The notes below the pieces were generated by a model that had not been told where the DNA came from, made no database searches, and saw only the letters and a list, made by a program, of their open reading frames with translations. A program made the position numbers and the translations under genes. 11,384 nt of DNA from the NCBI GenBank assembly GCA_023129655.1, contig JAGMBN010000030.1:1-11384 (forward strand). The letters run 5' to 3'. Shown here in pieces: positions 1-6,000 of the stretch; positions within the stretch are counted from its first letter, which is position 1; each line of letters starts with the position of its first letter. This DNA is from a bacterium (GTDB lineage: Bacteria; JAHJDO01).

Positions 1-67
1 CCTTCATTGCCTGCCATTAAAGCGTTAGAGTTGCCATCGGAAGAAACAAATGAACAAAAAAACTGAA

Positions 68-86
68 CTCCTCTGTCAAGCAGGAG
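68..86. repeat. REP-like short hairpin repeat, copy 1
   Basis: CTCCT (68-72) pairs with AGGAG (82-86) around a 9-nt loop and is followed by AATGACA. The closing GGAGAATGACA resembles the GGAATGACA tail of the copy at 134-163. This is the general form of short dispersed palindromes common between genes in many bacteria. The copy is degenerate. Confidence 0.45.
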
Positions 87-133
87 AATGACATGATAAA
101 ACAAAGGGACAGGCATGCCAGTCCACTACATAG

Positions 134-158
134 ATTCCTGCTAAAAATCTGCAGGAAT
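134..158. repeat. REP-like short hairpin repeat, copy 2
   Basis: ATTCCTGC (134-141) is a perfect 8-bp inverted match to GCAGGAAT (151-158), with a 9-nt AT-rich loop, followed by GACAGG. This is the best-preserved of three related copies before cbiG. The third, degenerate copy (about 289-307, GGGATTCGCAATGACGG) runs into the cbiG ribosome site. Confidence 0.6.
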
Positions 159-323
159 GACAGGAAAGAACAACAGATAACCGTCAGCTAAAGCAGGCGG
201 TTGAGGTGGAGGAGAAACAGATGAGTGCAGAGAGAATAACAGACTGCTTCAGCTGTCTGGGGGAACAAGCAGCTGTCAAAGAAAGCATTCGGGATTCGCA
301 ATGACGGAAGGGGGATTTTTTAA

Positions 324-1062
324 GTGAAAATAGCTGTTTTGCTTATTAATAAAGACGCTGAGAAATCTGCTGAGAAGCTAAAATCTGCTTTTCCCAATGC
401 AGTATTTATTAAAGTCGGTAAAGGTCGCAAAGATAAAAGCAGGTCTTTAAACGATATAGTTGAAGGAATTTTTTCTAAGTACAGCGGAATAGTGTTTTTC
501 GCTGCTTGTGGAATAGTTGCGCGGTGTATTGCGCTGTTTATCAAAAGCAAATATTCCGATCCTGCAGTTGTATGCGTGGATACTAAGTTTGCTTTCCGGT
601 CACGAGGGAGGGGCTAATGAGCTTGCTTATCGTGTAGCCGCTTCTCTTGATGCTGAGCCGGTTATAACCACAGGGACAGAAGTTCATAAAAATATAATCA
701 TAGGTATAGGCTGCCGCAGAGGCGTAAGCTCTGTAAAAATTAAGGAAGCCATCCAGCTTGCTTTGGATGGTGCGAAATGTTTGTTAAAAGATGTGCGTTG
801 CGCGGCAAGCGTTGACATTAAAAAAGATGAACAGGGTTTATGGGAAGCATGTTCAGATATGAAACTCCCATTAGTTTTTATTTCCAAAGAACAGATTAAA
901 AATTTTAGCGGCAATGTATCTATTTCAAAAGCGGCTCTGCGCAATATTGGAGTAAAAGGAGTTTGTGAGCCGTGCGCATTAATAGCAGGAAGGAGGACAA
1001 AATTACTGTTACCCAAAAAAATTCACGATGGCGTAACCGTGGCAATTGCAAAGGAAAGCTGA
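324..1062 (+). pseudogene. cbiG: Cobalamin biosynthesis protein CbiG, broken: frameshift and no middle domain
   Basis: CbiG (cobalt-precorrin-5A hydrolase) opens the ring lactone in anaerobic cobalamin synthesis. The GTG at 324 follows AAGGGGG with a 9-nt gap. The N-terminal domain reads MKIAVLLINK to about 581 (the FAACGIVARCIA and DPAVVCVD parts are family-like). It then runs out of frame and stops at 617. The continuation SLLSGHEGGANELA is in the +1-shifted frame from about 583, so bases are missing (a deletion of 2 modulo 3, perhaps under 20 nt) or one is extra. The N-domain end PVITTGTEVH (658-687) is followed at once by the C-domain start IIIGIGCRRG (694-723). The roughly 95-residue middle segment of typical CbiG is absent. 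The C-domain ends normally (GVTVAIA) at TGA 1062. Identity is clear. Whether it is a true pseudogene or an assembly error is open. Some CbiG may naturally lack the middle domain, but the frameshift cannot be explained that way. Confidence 0.85.
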
Positions 1063-1820
1063 CTATTGCAGGTATTGGCCCGGGGGATATTAGTTTCTTA
1101 AATCAGAAAGTTAGAGAAGCGCTTAATGAATGTCAGGTAGTCGTTGGATATAAGACATATATAAGACTTCTGGGTAGTTTGATAAATGACAAGGAAATTA
1201 TTTCTTCAGGTATGACTGAGGAGATAAAAAGAGCCAAACTTGCCATAAAAAAGGCAGTGGATGGCAAAAAGGTTTGTCTCATTTCAAGTGGAGATCCTGG
1301 GATCTACGGTATGGCTGGTGTGGTTTTAGAACTTTTAAACGATGATGACAAAAAGAAGATTGAAATACAAATCATCCCGGCAATTTCAGCTGCCTCAGCT
1401 TGCGCAAGTCTTTTGGGCGCGCCGTTGATGCATGATTTTGTGAGTATTTCTTTAAGCGATCTTTTGACGGATAAAAAATTAATTGAAAAAAGGGTAAAAT
1501 TAGCTGCTCAAGGAGATTTTGTTATTGTGTTTTACAATCCAAAGAGTAAGAAGAGGATAGATCCGCTTAAAAACGCATGGCAGATCTTGATGAAGCATAA
1601 ATCACCTCAAACTCCTGTGGGAATAGTGAGGAATGCCTACAGAGACAATGAGGAAGTAGAGATAATCGAGTTAAAAAACATGTTTTCATCAAGAATAATA
1701 GATATGTTTACTACTATAATTGTAGGTAATTGCAAAACCTATGTAAAAGGCAAGTATATGATTACTCCCCGAGGTTATGACTTTAAAAAGGAGAAAACTG
1801 ATGAAATTCTATCCTGTTAA
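972..1820 (+). CDS. cobJ: Precorrin-3B C17-methyltransferase (CobJ/CbiH)
   Basis: An S-adenosylmethionine-dependent methyltransferase that methylates C17 of the corrin precursor with ring contraction. It has the tetrapyrrole methylase fold: TIAGIGPGD at the start, SGDPGIYGMAG in the middle, then YNPKSKKR, PVGIVRNAYR and DMFTTIIVGN, ending YMITPRGY. These are CobJ/CbiH hallmarks. The only usual start codon upstream of the conserved beginning is GTG at 972. It lies deep inside cbiG, has no ribosome site, and adds about 28 residues that do not look like the family. The conserved protein begins at KGKL (about 1050). The CTG at 1059 would overlap the cbiG stop as CTGA, follows AAGGA closely, and gives 253 residues, a normal length. 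The native start is therefore unresolved and may have been lost. The body is intact. The next gene begins at 1801, overlapping the 3' end by 20 nt. Confidence 0.88.
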   Translation: MRINSRKEDKITVTQKNSRWRNRGNCKGKLTIAGIGPGDISFLNQKVREALNECQVVVGYKTYIRLLGSLINDKEIISSGMTEEIKRAKLAIKKAVDGKKVCLISSGDPGIYGMAGVVLELLNDDDKKKIEIQIIPAISAASACASLLGAPLMHDFVSISLSDLLTDKKLIEKRVKLAAQGDFVIVFYNPKSKKRIDPLKNAWQILMKHKSPQTPVGIVRNAYRDNEEVEIIELKNMFSSRIIDMFTTIIVGNCKTYVKGKYMITPRGYDFKKEKTDEILSC

Positions 1821-2244
1821 TCTAAATATAAAAGGCAAACTTTGTATTGTTATTGGCGGTGGAAAGGTTGCCGAGAGAAAGATAAAAAATATTCTTTTTT
1901 GTGGGGGCAAGGTAAAAGTAATTAGTCCTGAATTGACTTCCAAGTTAGCTGAATTAGTTAAGCAGAGAAGGATAATCTATGCCAAAGCTGAATATCACTT
2001 AGAAGCATTAAAAGGGGCAGAGCTTATATATGCAGCTACTTCTAATCGCAATCTTAACTCTAAAATAGCCAAAGATGCTGCTAAGCTGGGAATTCTTGTG
2101 AATGTCTGTGATTCAGCAAAAGACTCAAGTTTTATCCTGCCTGCTGTATTAAGAAAAAAGGATTTAGTTATTGCTGTTTCTACTGATGGTATATCTCCTG
2201 AAAAAGCAGTAAGAATAAGAGATAAACTAAAAGAGGTAATTTGA
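1801..2244 (+). CDS. sirC: Precorrin-2 dehydrogenase / sirohydrochlorin ferrochelatase (SirC, CysG N-domain type)
   Basis: It oxidises precorrin-2 to sirohydrochlorin with NAD and may also insert the metal, at the branch point of sirohaem and cobalamin synthesis. The protein has 147 residues. It carries the Rossmann motif IGGGKVAERK near residues 17-26, AATSNRNLN in the middle, and NVCD, which matches the NVVD segment holding the family's catalytic aspartate. It ends with STDGISPEKAVRIRDKL. The ATG at 1801 is chosen over the ATG at 1777 because AAAAGGAG (1787-1793) sits 7 nt before it and MKFYPVNLNIKGK is the usual family beginning. The TGA at 2242-2244 overlaps the hemA ATG by one base, so the two are translationally coupled. 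This is the one gene of the operon with no sign of damage. Dehydrogenase-only (SirC) and bifunctional (Met8-like) activity cannot be told apart here. Confidence 0.88.
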   Translation: MKFYPVNLNIKGKLCIVIGGGKVAERKIKNILFCGGKVKVISPELTSKLAELVKQRRIIYAKAEYHLEALKGAELIYAATSNRNLNSKIAKDAAKLGILVNVCDSAKDSSFILPAVLRKKDLVIAVSTDGISPEKAVRIRDKLKEVI

Positions 2245-2441
2245 TGGCTCTGGTATTAGTAGGGATAAATCATAAAACAGCACCTCTCCAAGTGCGAGAA
2301 AGGGTTTCCTTTACTAAGAGGAGGCTTAAAGAATCTCTTATTGAATTGAAACAGAAAGATTTTATAAATGGCGCAGTAATGCTTTTTACCTGTAACAGAA
2401 CAGAAATATATATAGAGGGCAAAGGGTACAGATGTGGATAA
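2244..2441 (+). pseudogene. hemA: Glutamyl-tRNA reductase HemA, N-terminal fragment only
   Basis: GluTR reduces glutamyl-tRNA to glutamate-1-semialdehyde, the first step of C5-pathway tetrapyrrole synthesis. The fragment reads MALVLVGINHKTAPLQVRER and then MLFTCNRTEIY, including the catalytic cysteine in TCNRTE. After TEIYIEGK the family sequence stops. The frame ends four residues later in a TAA at 2439-2441. Only about 60 of roughly 420 residues remain, with no NADPH-binding or dimerisation domain. The ATG at 2244 is preceded by AGAGG and overlaps the previous stop. The sequence passes directly into hemB in another frame, so the break is a deletion joint near 2412-2433. It cannot be an active reductase. 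Confidence 0.9.
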
Positions 2442-2787
2442 TGATGAAACTATAGAATTATTAGCAAAAACTGCTCTTTCTTATGCAAAAGCCGGAGCTG
2501 ATATTGTTATGGTTAAGCCTGCTTTAGCTTATTTAGATGTGATATATCGAGTGAAGCAGAGGTTTGACTATCCGGTTGCTGCTTATAACGTAAGTGGAGA
2601 ATACTCAATGGTAAAGGCAGCTTCTAAAGAAAACTGGATAAATGAAAAAGAAATTGTCTTAGAAATATTGACAAGTATTAAGCGAGCAGGCGCAGATATG
2701 ATAATTACCTATTATGCTAAGGAGGCAGCTAAGTGGATTCAAAAAAGTTATTTGAGGAAGCAAAGAAATATATCCCCGGCGGAGTAA
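2434..2787 (+). pseudogene. hemB: Porphobilinogen synthase HemB, fragment with internal deletion
   Basis: HemB condenses two 5-aminolaevulinate molecules to porphobilinogen. The frame is open from 2416, just after a TAG. It starts abruptly at VDNDETIELLAKTALS, which in full proteins lies around residue 140, so the N-terminal part with the metal-binding cysteines is gone. The segment KAGADIV should continue to the APSDMMDG region. Instead GADIV (2494-2508) is followed directly by MVKPALAYLD, which belongs about 85 residues later. The part holding the first active-site lysine is therefore missing too; the Schiff-base lysine of MVKP (2515-2517) is kept. The rest (AAYNVSGEYSMVKAA, RAGADMIITYYAKEAAKW) is normal. 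The frame overlaps the start of hemL by 55 nt, and the last dozen residues past AKW are probably not native. No start codon with a ribosome site is present. Confidence 0.88.
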
Positions 2788-4021
2788 ATAGTCCGGTAAG
2801 AGCGTATAAAGCTGTAGGCGGAGATCCTTTATTCATTAAAAAGGCTAAAGGTTCTAAGATTTATGATGTAGACGGAAATGAATATATAGATTATGTAATG
2901 TCATGGGGCCCCTTAATTTTAGGGCATGCTCATCCCCAAATTTTAGAGGCAGTGAAAATTGCTGTGGATAATGGAACAAGTTTTGGCGCTCCTACAGAAG
3001 TAGAAACAGAGTTAGCCAAGTTAATTGTTCAAGCAATTCCATCCATTGAGTTAGTCCGTTTTGTTAATTCAGGAACAGAGGCAGTGATGAGCGCTATCAG
3101 GTTGGCTCGCGCTTATACTAATAGAGATAAGATTATAAAATTTGAAGGTTGTTATCATGGACACGCTGATAGCTTATTAGTAAAAGCAGGTTCTGGAGCT
3201 GCTACCTTGGGAATACCTACTAGCCTCGGTGTAACAAAAAATATAGCTCAGAATACCATTGTTTTGTCATATAATAATATTGAGGAATTTGAAAAGACAA
3301 TGGAGCAGGTTGGTAAGGAAATTGCCTGTGTAATTGTTGAGCCGATTGCTGCAAATATGGGGGTTATTCCTCCGAAAGCCGGTTTTCTTCAATCCTTAAG
3401 AACAATTACCCAGCAATATAAAACTCTTCTTATCTTTGATGAGGTTACTTCTGGTTTCAGAGTAACCTTTGGTGGCGCGCAGATTCTTTATAATATAGCC
3501 CCTGATTTGACCTGTCTTGGCAAGATAATAGGAGGTGGTTTTCCTGTTGGCGCATATGGTGGAAAAAGGGAGATAATGGAATATGTTGCTCCTTTGGGAC
3601 CAGTATATCAGGCTGGGACTTTATCAGGAAATCCTGTTGCTATGACAGCAGGATTGCAAACTCTAAGAATGTTATGCAATCCGGGAATTTACGAATCTTT
3701 AGAATCAAAAGCATCAATTTTAGATAATGGTTTCAAAGAAAATGCGAAAAAAGCAGGGGTTAGTGCATTTTGCACAAGAGTTGGCTCTATGCTGTCTGTT
3801 TTTTTGCTGATAAAGAGGTTTATGATTATAAGACAGTAATGATATCTGATACAAATAATTATGCCATTTATTTTAAAGAAATGCTGAAACAGGGAGTATA
3901 TCTAGCGCCATCTCAATTTGAGGCAATGTTTATTTCAACAAGCCATACAACCGAAGATATAGAAAAGACACTATTAGCTAACCGAAATGCTCTTGCAGTT
4001 GTTTCTTCATCTTTAAGATGA
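2733..4021 (+). pseudogene. hemL: Glutamate-1-semialdehyde 2,1-aminomutase HemL, full length but with one frameshift
   Basis: A PLP enzyme that converts glutamate-1-semialdehyde to 5-aminolaevulinate, the partner step of HemA. The GTG start at 2733 follows TAAGGAGG (2718-2725) with a 7-nt gap. The family beginning is IPGGVNSPVRAYKAVGG. NSGTEAVMSAIRLAR, the FDEVTSGFRV segment and the PLP lysine 264 in LGKIIGGGFPVGAYGG are all present. The frame is lost at a run of seven T (3799-3805): it goes on out of frame and stops at 3839. The correct continuation FFADKEVYDYK, GVYLAPSQFEA and the rest to TGA 4021 is in the frame that one extra T would restore. The joined product would have 429 residues, the normal length. 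This may be a sequencing or assembly slip, a recent mutation, or slippage on the T tract. All else looks functional. Confidence 0.9.
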
Positions 4022-4170
4022 GTTACTTAACGCATCTTGATGGAAAATTGACTATCTGTTCTGAGTTTGTTCATATCTTATACTAAGTTGCATTCATATG
4101 GATACTAAGGCAAGATTGTGCGGAAAATTATTCTTAATTGGTTATAAAAGCGCCATAACAATAGCCACAA

Positions 4171-4509
4171 TTAGCCAGGCGGCCAGTTCATAACTCTTCC
4201 GCCTATAAGATGAAAATGCAGATGATATACCTCTTGTCCGCCGTGCCTGTTGCAGTTGCATACTATGCGAAAACCCGAAGAAGCAATGTTGTTTTTCTCT
4301 GCTATTTCTACAGCTATTCTGTGTATTTTCCCAATCAATATATTGTCGTCAACATCAATAATCGTAGGAATGTGGCGCTTTGGAACTATTAGGATGTGAA
4401 TGGGCGCAGCAGGTTTGATATCCTTAAATGCTAGTACATCCTCATCTTCATATACTATTTCTGCTGGGATTTCTTTACTGATAATCTTACAGAATAAACA
4501 ACCGCTCAT
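4171..4509 (-). CDS. HIT-family nucleotide-binding protein (HinT-like)
   Basis: HIT proteins of this branch hydrolyse purine nucleoside phosphoramidates and related nucleotide adducts in the cytoplasm; the natural substrate is usually unknown. The 112 residues begin CLFCKIISKEIPAEIVYEDE, with the CxxC of zinc-containing members, and contain the histidine triad HLHFH at residues 96-100. They end in GGRVMNWPPG as full-length family members do. The ATG at 4509 is chosen over a GTG at 4518 because AGGAG (4522-4518) lies 8 nt before the ATG but directly against the GTG. The gene is monocistronic with its own promoter, divergent from the LysM gene and convergent with hemL, 149 nt away. Confidence 0.9.
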   Translation of the reverse strand: MSGCLFCKIISKEIPAEIVYEDEDVLAFKDIKPAAPIHILIVPKRHIPTIIDVDDNILIGKIHRIAVEIAEKNNIASSGFRIVCNCNRHGGQEVYHLHFHLIGGRVMNWPPG

Positions 4510-4545
4510 GATATACACTCCTATCTATTTTTATGGACTACCTAA

Positions 4546-4574
4546 ATTATCATGCTTTCTTATGTTTTTTACAA
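4546..4574 (-). promoter_or_regulatory. Predicted sigma-70 promoter of the HIT gene
   Basis: On the - strand, TTGTAA (4574-4569) and GATAAT (4551-4546) are separated by exactly 17 nt. Transcription would begin near 4539, giving a leader of about 30 nt with AGGAG at 4522-4518 before the ATG at 4509. Found by eye; no experimental support. Confidence 0.5.
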
Positions 4575-4590
4575 GCATTTTTACATCCCC

Positions 4591-4654
4591 ACATCCCCCT
4601 AGTTTCGCCTACGGCAAAACTATTCCCCCTTTGAAGGGGGATTTAGGGGGATGT
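4591..4654. repeat. Palindromic element with a three-arm folding pattern, between divergent promoters
   Basis: The ends ACATCCCCCTA (4591-4601) and TAGGGGGATGT (4644-4654) are perfect 11-bp inverted repeats. Inside are two further hairpins: GTTTCGCC/GGCAAAAC (4602-4620, one C-A mismatch, loop TAC) and CCCCCTT/AAGGGGG (4625-4640). A partial copy of the end, ACATCCCC, precedes it at 4583-4590. GCATTT occurs on both sides (4575-4580 and 4658-4663), which might be a target duplication. The G-rich half (GGGGGATTTAGGGGGAT) is of a type often dispersed between genes. It fills the space between the two predicted -35 boxes. No T tract follows, so a terminator role is doubtful. Confidence 0.75.
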
Positions 4655-4661
4655 CATGCAT

Positions 4662-4690
4662 TTGACTTGTCTTACAAAAAGTGATAGTTT
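4662..4690 (+). promoter_or_regulatory. Predicted sigma-70 promoter of the LysM/DUF4015 gene
   Basis: TTGACT (4662-4667) and TAGTTT (4685-4690) are 17 nt apart. The -10 box is weak. Transcription would start close to 4697, just before the AAGGAG ribosome site (4698-4703), giving a very short leader. Found by eye. Confidence 0.4.
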
Positions 4691-4710
4691 CTTGCCCAAG
4701 GAGTTATGCT

Positions 4711-6000
4711 TTGACCAAAACAATATTTCGGATTTTATTTAGTATCTGGTTTTTATTTGGATTCTGTCTTTTGCCATTATACAGCACTCCATCCTCTTTC
4801 ATAACCCATACTGTAAGAAAAGGCGAGTCATTATATAAAATTGCTGAAAAATATCTCCCTCTGAGTGACTTCTATACTTTATCGTTATTAGTTAAAGAAA
4901 TAAAAAAAATTAATGGCGTTAATCAGACAGGTCTCAAAGTAAATAAAAAACTTAGAATTCCTGTTGTCAGAACAAAACCTGTTAAGGCAAAAACTATCAG
5001 AAAAGACAAATCTTTTAATGCCAAAGGAATATACATAACCGGCAATACAGCAGGAACAGAAAAAATTTTGACATTAGCGAAAAAATTGAAATCTTTCGGA
5101 GGAAACACCATAGTTTTTGACGCAAAAGATGTTGACGGCATAGTAACATATAAGAGTTCAGTGCGGCTCGCAAAGGAAATAAGTGCTACCAAAAAATCTC
5201 AAATAAGAGACATAAGCAAAATGATATATCTCTTGCATAAAGACGGGATACATGTTGTGGCAAGAATTGCACTTTTCTGCGATATAATATTAGCTAAGAA
5301 ACGCCCTGATCTAGCTGTGCAAAGCAAGTCCGGCGGAGGCGCATGGAAACAAAAGGGAAGGATTCGGTGGGTGGATCCTTCTCTTGAGATGGTACAGAAA
5401 TATAATCTTGATCTGGTCACAGAGCTGTGCGATTTGGGTGTGGATGAAATTCAGTTCGATTATCTCAGATTTCCTGCAATGGGGAATGTCAAAGACGCAA
5501 AATATTCATTTGATGAAGTGAATATCGAGAAACATACGATCATAACAAGTTTTCTGAAGAGAGCTTATGAATTAACACGCAGAAAGAAAGTCTTATTATC
5601 CATGGACGTTTATGCAATCATGGCCTGGCAGCGAAAGGAAGATGAAGAGATCACAGGTCAGAGGATACAGGACCTTGCAAGATACGCTGATATAATAAGT
5701 CCCATGCTGTATCCGTCTCATTTTTACGGCAGGTTTGAAGGCAAGAAGAATCCTGCAGACCATCCATACTATTTTATTTCACAAGGTTGCAAGAAAACCA
5801 GAATTGCTACAGCGAAAATAGGTATTATTATAAGACCATGGCTTCAGGCATTCCCATATAAAGTAACTCGCTCCAAGTGGAATAAAGACTACATTCTTGA
5901 ACAGATAAGAGCTGCTAAAGAAGCTAATGCATGCGGATGGCTGTTGTGGAGCGCAAGCAATAACTATAAAGTTTCATGGCAGGCGTTAAAGTCTCCTTGA
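4711..6000 (+). CDS. Secreted LysM-domain protein with a DUF4015-type (putative glycoside hydrolase) barrel
   Basis: Probably an exported, cell-wall-associated carbohydrate-active protein; no substrate is established for the family. The 429 residues start with a signal peptide or anchor (basic start, hydrophobic residues about 5-24). A LysM peptidoglycan-binding domain follows at about 33-83 (HTVRKGESLYKIAEKY, then LKVNKKLRIP), then a lysine-rich linker. The DUF4015 domain runs from about 93 to the end: AKGIYITGNTAG, NTIVFDAKDVDGIVTYKS, VVARIALFCD, KKRPDLAV, EIQFDYLRFP (246-255), MDVYA (298-302), ISPMLYPSHFY (329-339) and GWLLWSASNNY. The acidic residues in EIQFDY and MDVY are candidate catalytic positions by family analogy. 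The TTG at 4711 is chosen over the GTG at 4681 because AAGGAG (4698-4703) lies 7 nt before it and the signal peptide begins there. Its 3' end overlaps convergent galK by 15 nt. Confidence 0.85.
   Translation: MTKTIFRILFSIWFLFGFCLLPLYSTPSSFITHTVRKGESLYKIAEKYLPLSDFYTLSLLVKEIKKINGVNQTGLKVNKKLRIPVVRTKPVKAKTIRKDKSFNAKGIYITGNTAGTEKILTLAKKLKSFGGNTIVFDAKDVDGIVTYKSSVRLAKEISATKKSQIRDISKMIYLLHKDGIHVVARIALFCDIILAKKRPDLAVQSKSGGGAWKQKGRIRWVDPSLEMVQKYNLDLVTELCDLGVDEIQFDYLRFPAMGNVKDAKYSFDEVNIEKHTIITSFLKRAYELTRRKKVLLSMDVYAIMAWQRKEDEEITGQRIQDLARYADIISPMLYPSHFYGRFEGKKNPADHPYYFISQGCKKTRIATAKIGIIIRPWLQAFPYKVTRSKWNKDYILEQIRAAKEANACGWLLWSASNNYKVSWQALKSP

Larger units (their letters stand above)
1..323. other. Leader region without a convincing gene
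   Basis: No recognisable complete gene is seen. On the + strand a frame is open from base 1 to a TGA at 64-66 (21 residues, ending NEQKN) and could be the tail of an upstream gene, but it matches nothing I know. A second short + frame (161-304) ends in RDSQ and has no start with a good ribosome site. On the - strand a frame runs off the left edge with an ATG at 17 and no Shine-Dalgarno. The stretch holds three REP-like repeat copies. It also ends in the purine-rich AAGGGGG (308-314) that serves cbiG. I see no cobalamin riboswitch. Confidence 0.5.

Noticed and set aside
1..100. A - strand frame running off the left edge (ATG at 17, reading MAGNEG)
   Set aside because: It has no ribosome site, only a few codons are visible, and its upstream open part is the translation of a REP-like repeat.
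161..304. Small + strand frame ending KESIRDSQ
   Set aside because: No start with a ribosome site, no recognisable family, and its end lies in a repeat copy.
2241..2243. TTG as an alternative hemA start, one codon earlier
   Set aside because: The ATG at 2244 overlaps the previous stop, is well spaced from AGAGG, and matches the family start.
3795..3810. Programmed ribosomal frameshifting in hemL
   Set aside because: Not a known feature of hemL, and no stimulatory structure was evident; an indel in a homopolymer is the simpler reading.
4008..4045. Possible terminator hairpins after hemL (CATCTT/AAGATG pairs)
   Set aside because: The stems are only 5-6 bp, one lies within the coding end, and no T run follows.
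4681..4710. GTG at 4681 as the start of the LysM protein
   Set aside because: The ribosome site AAGGAG lies downstream of it, and it would add ten residues in front of the signal peptide.
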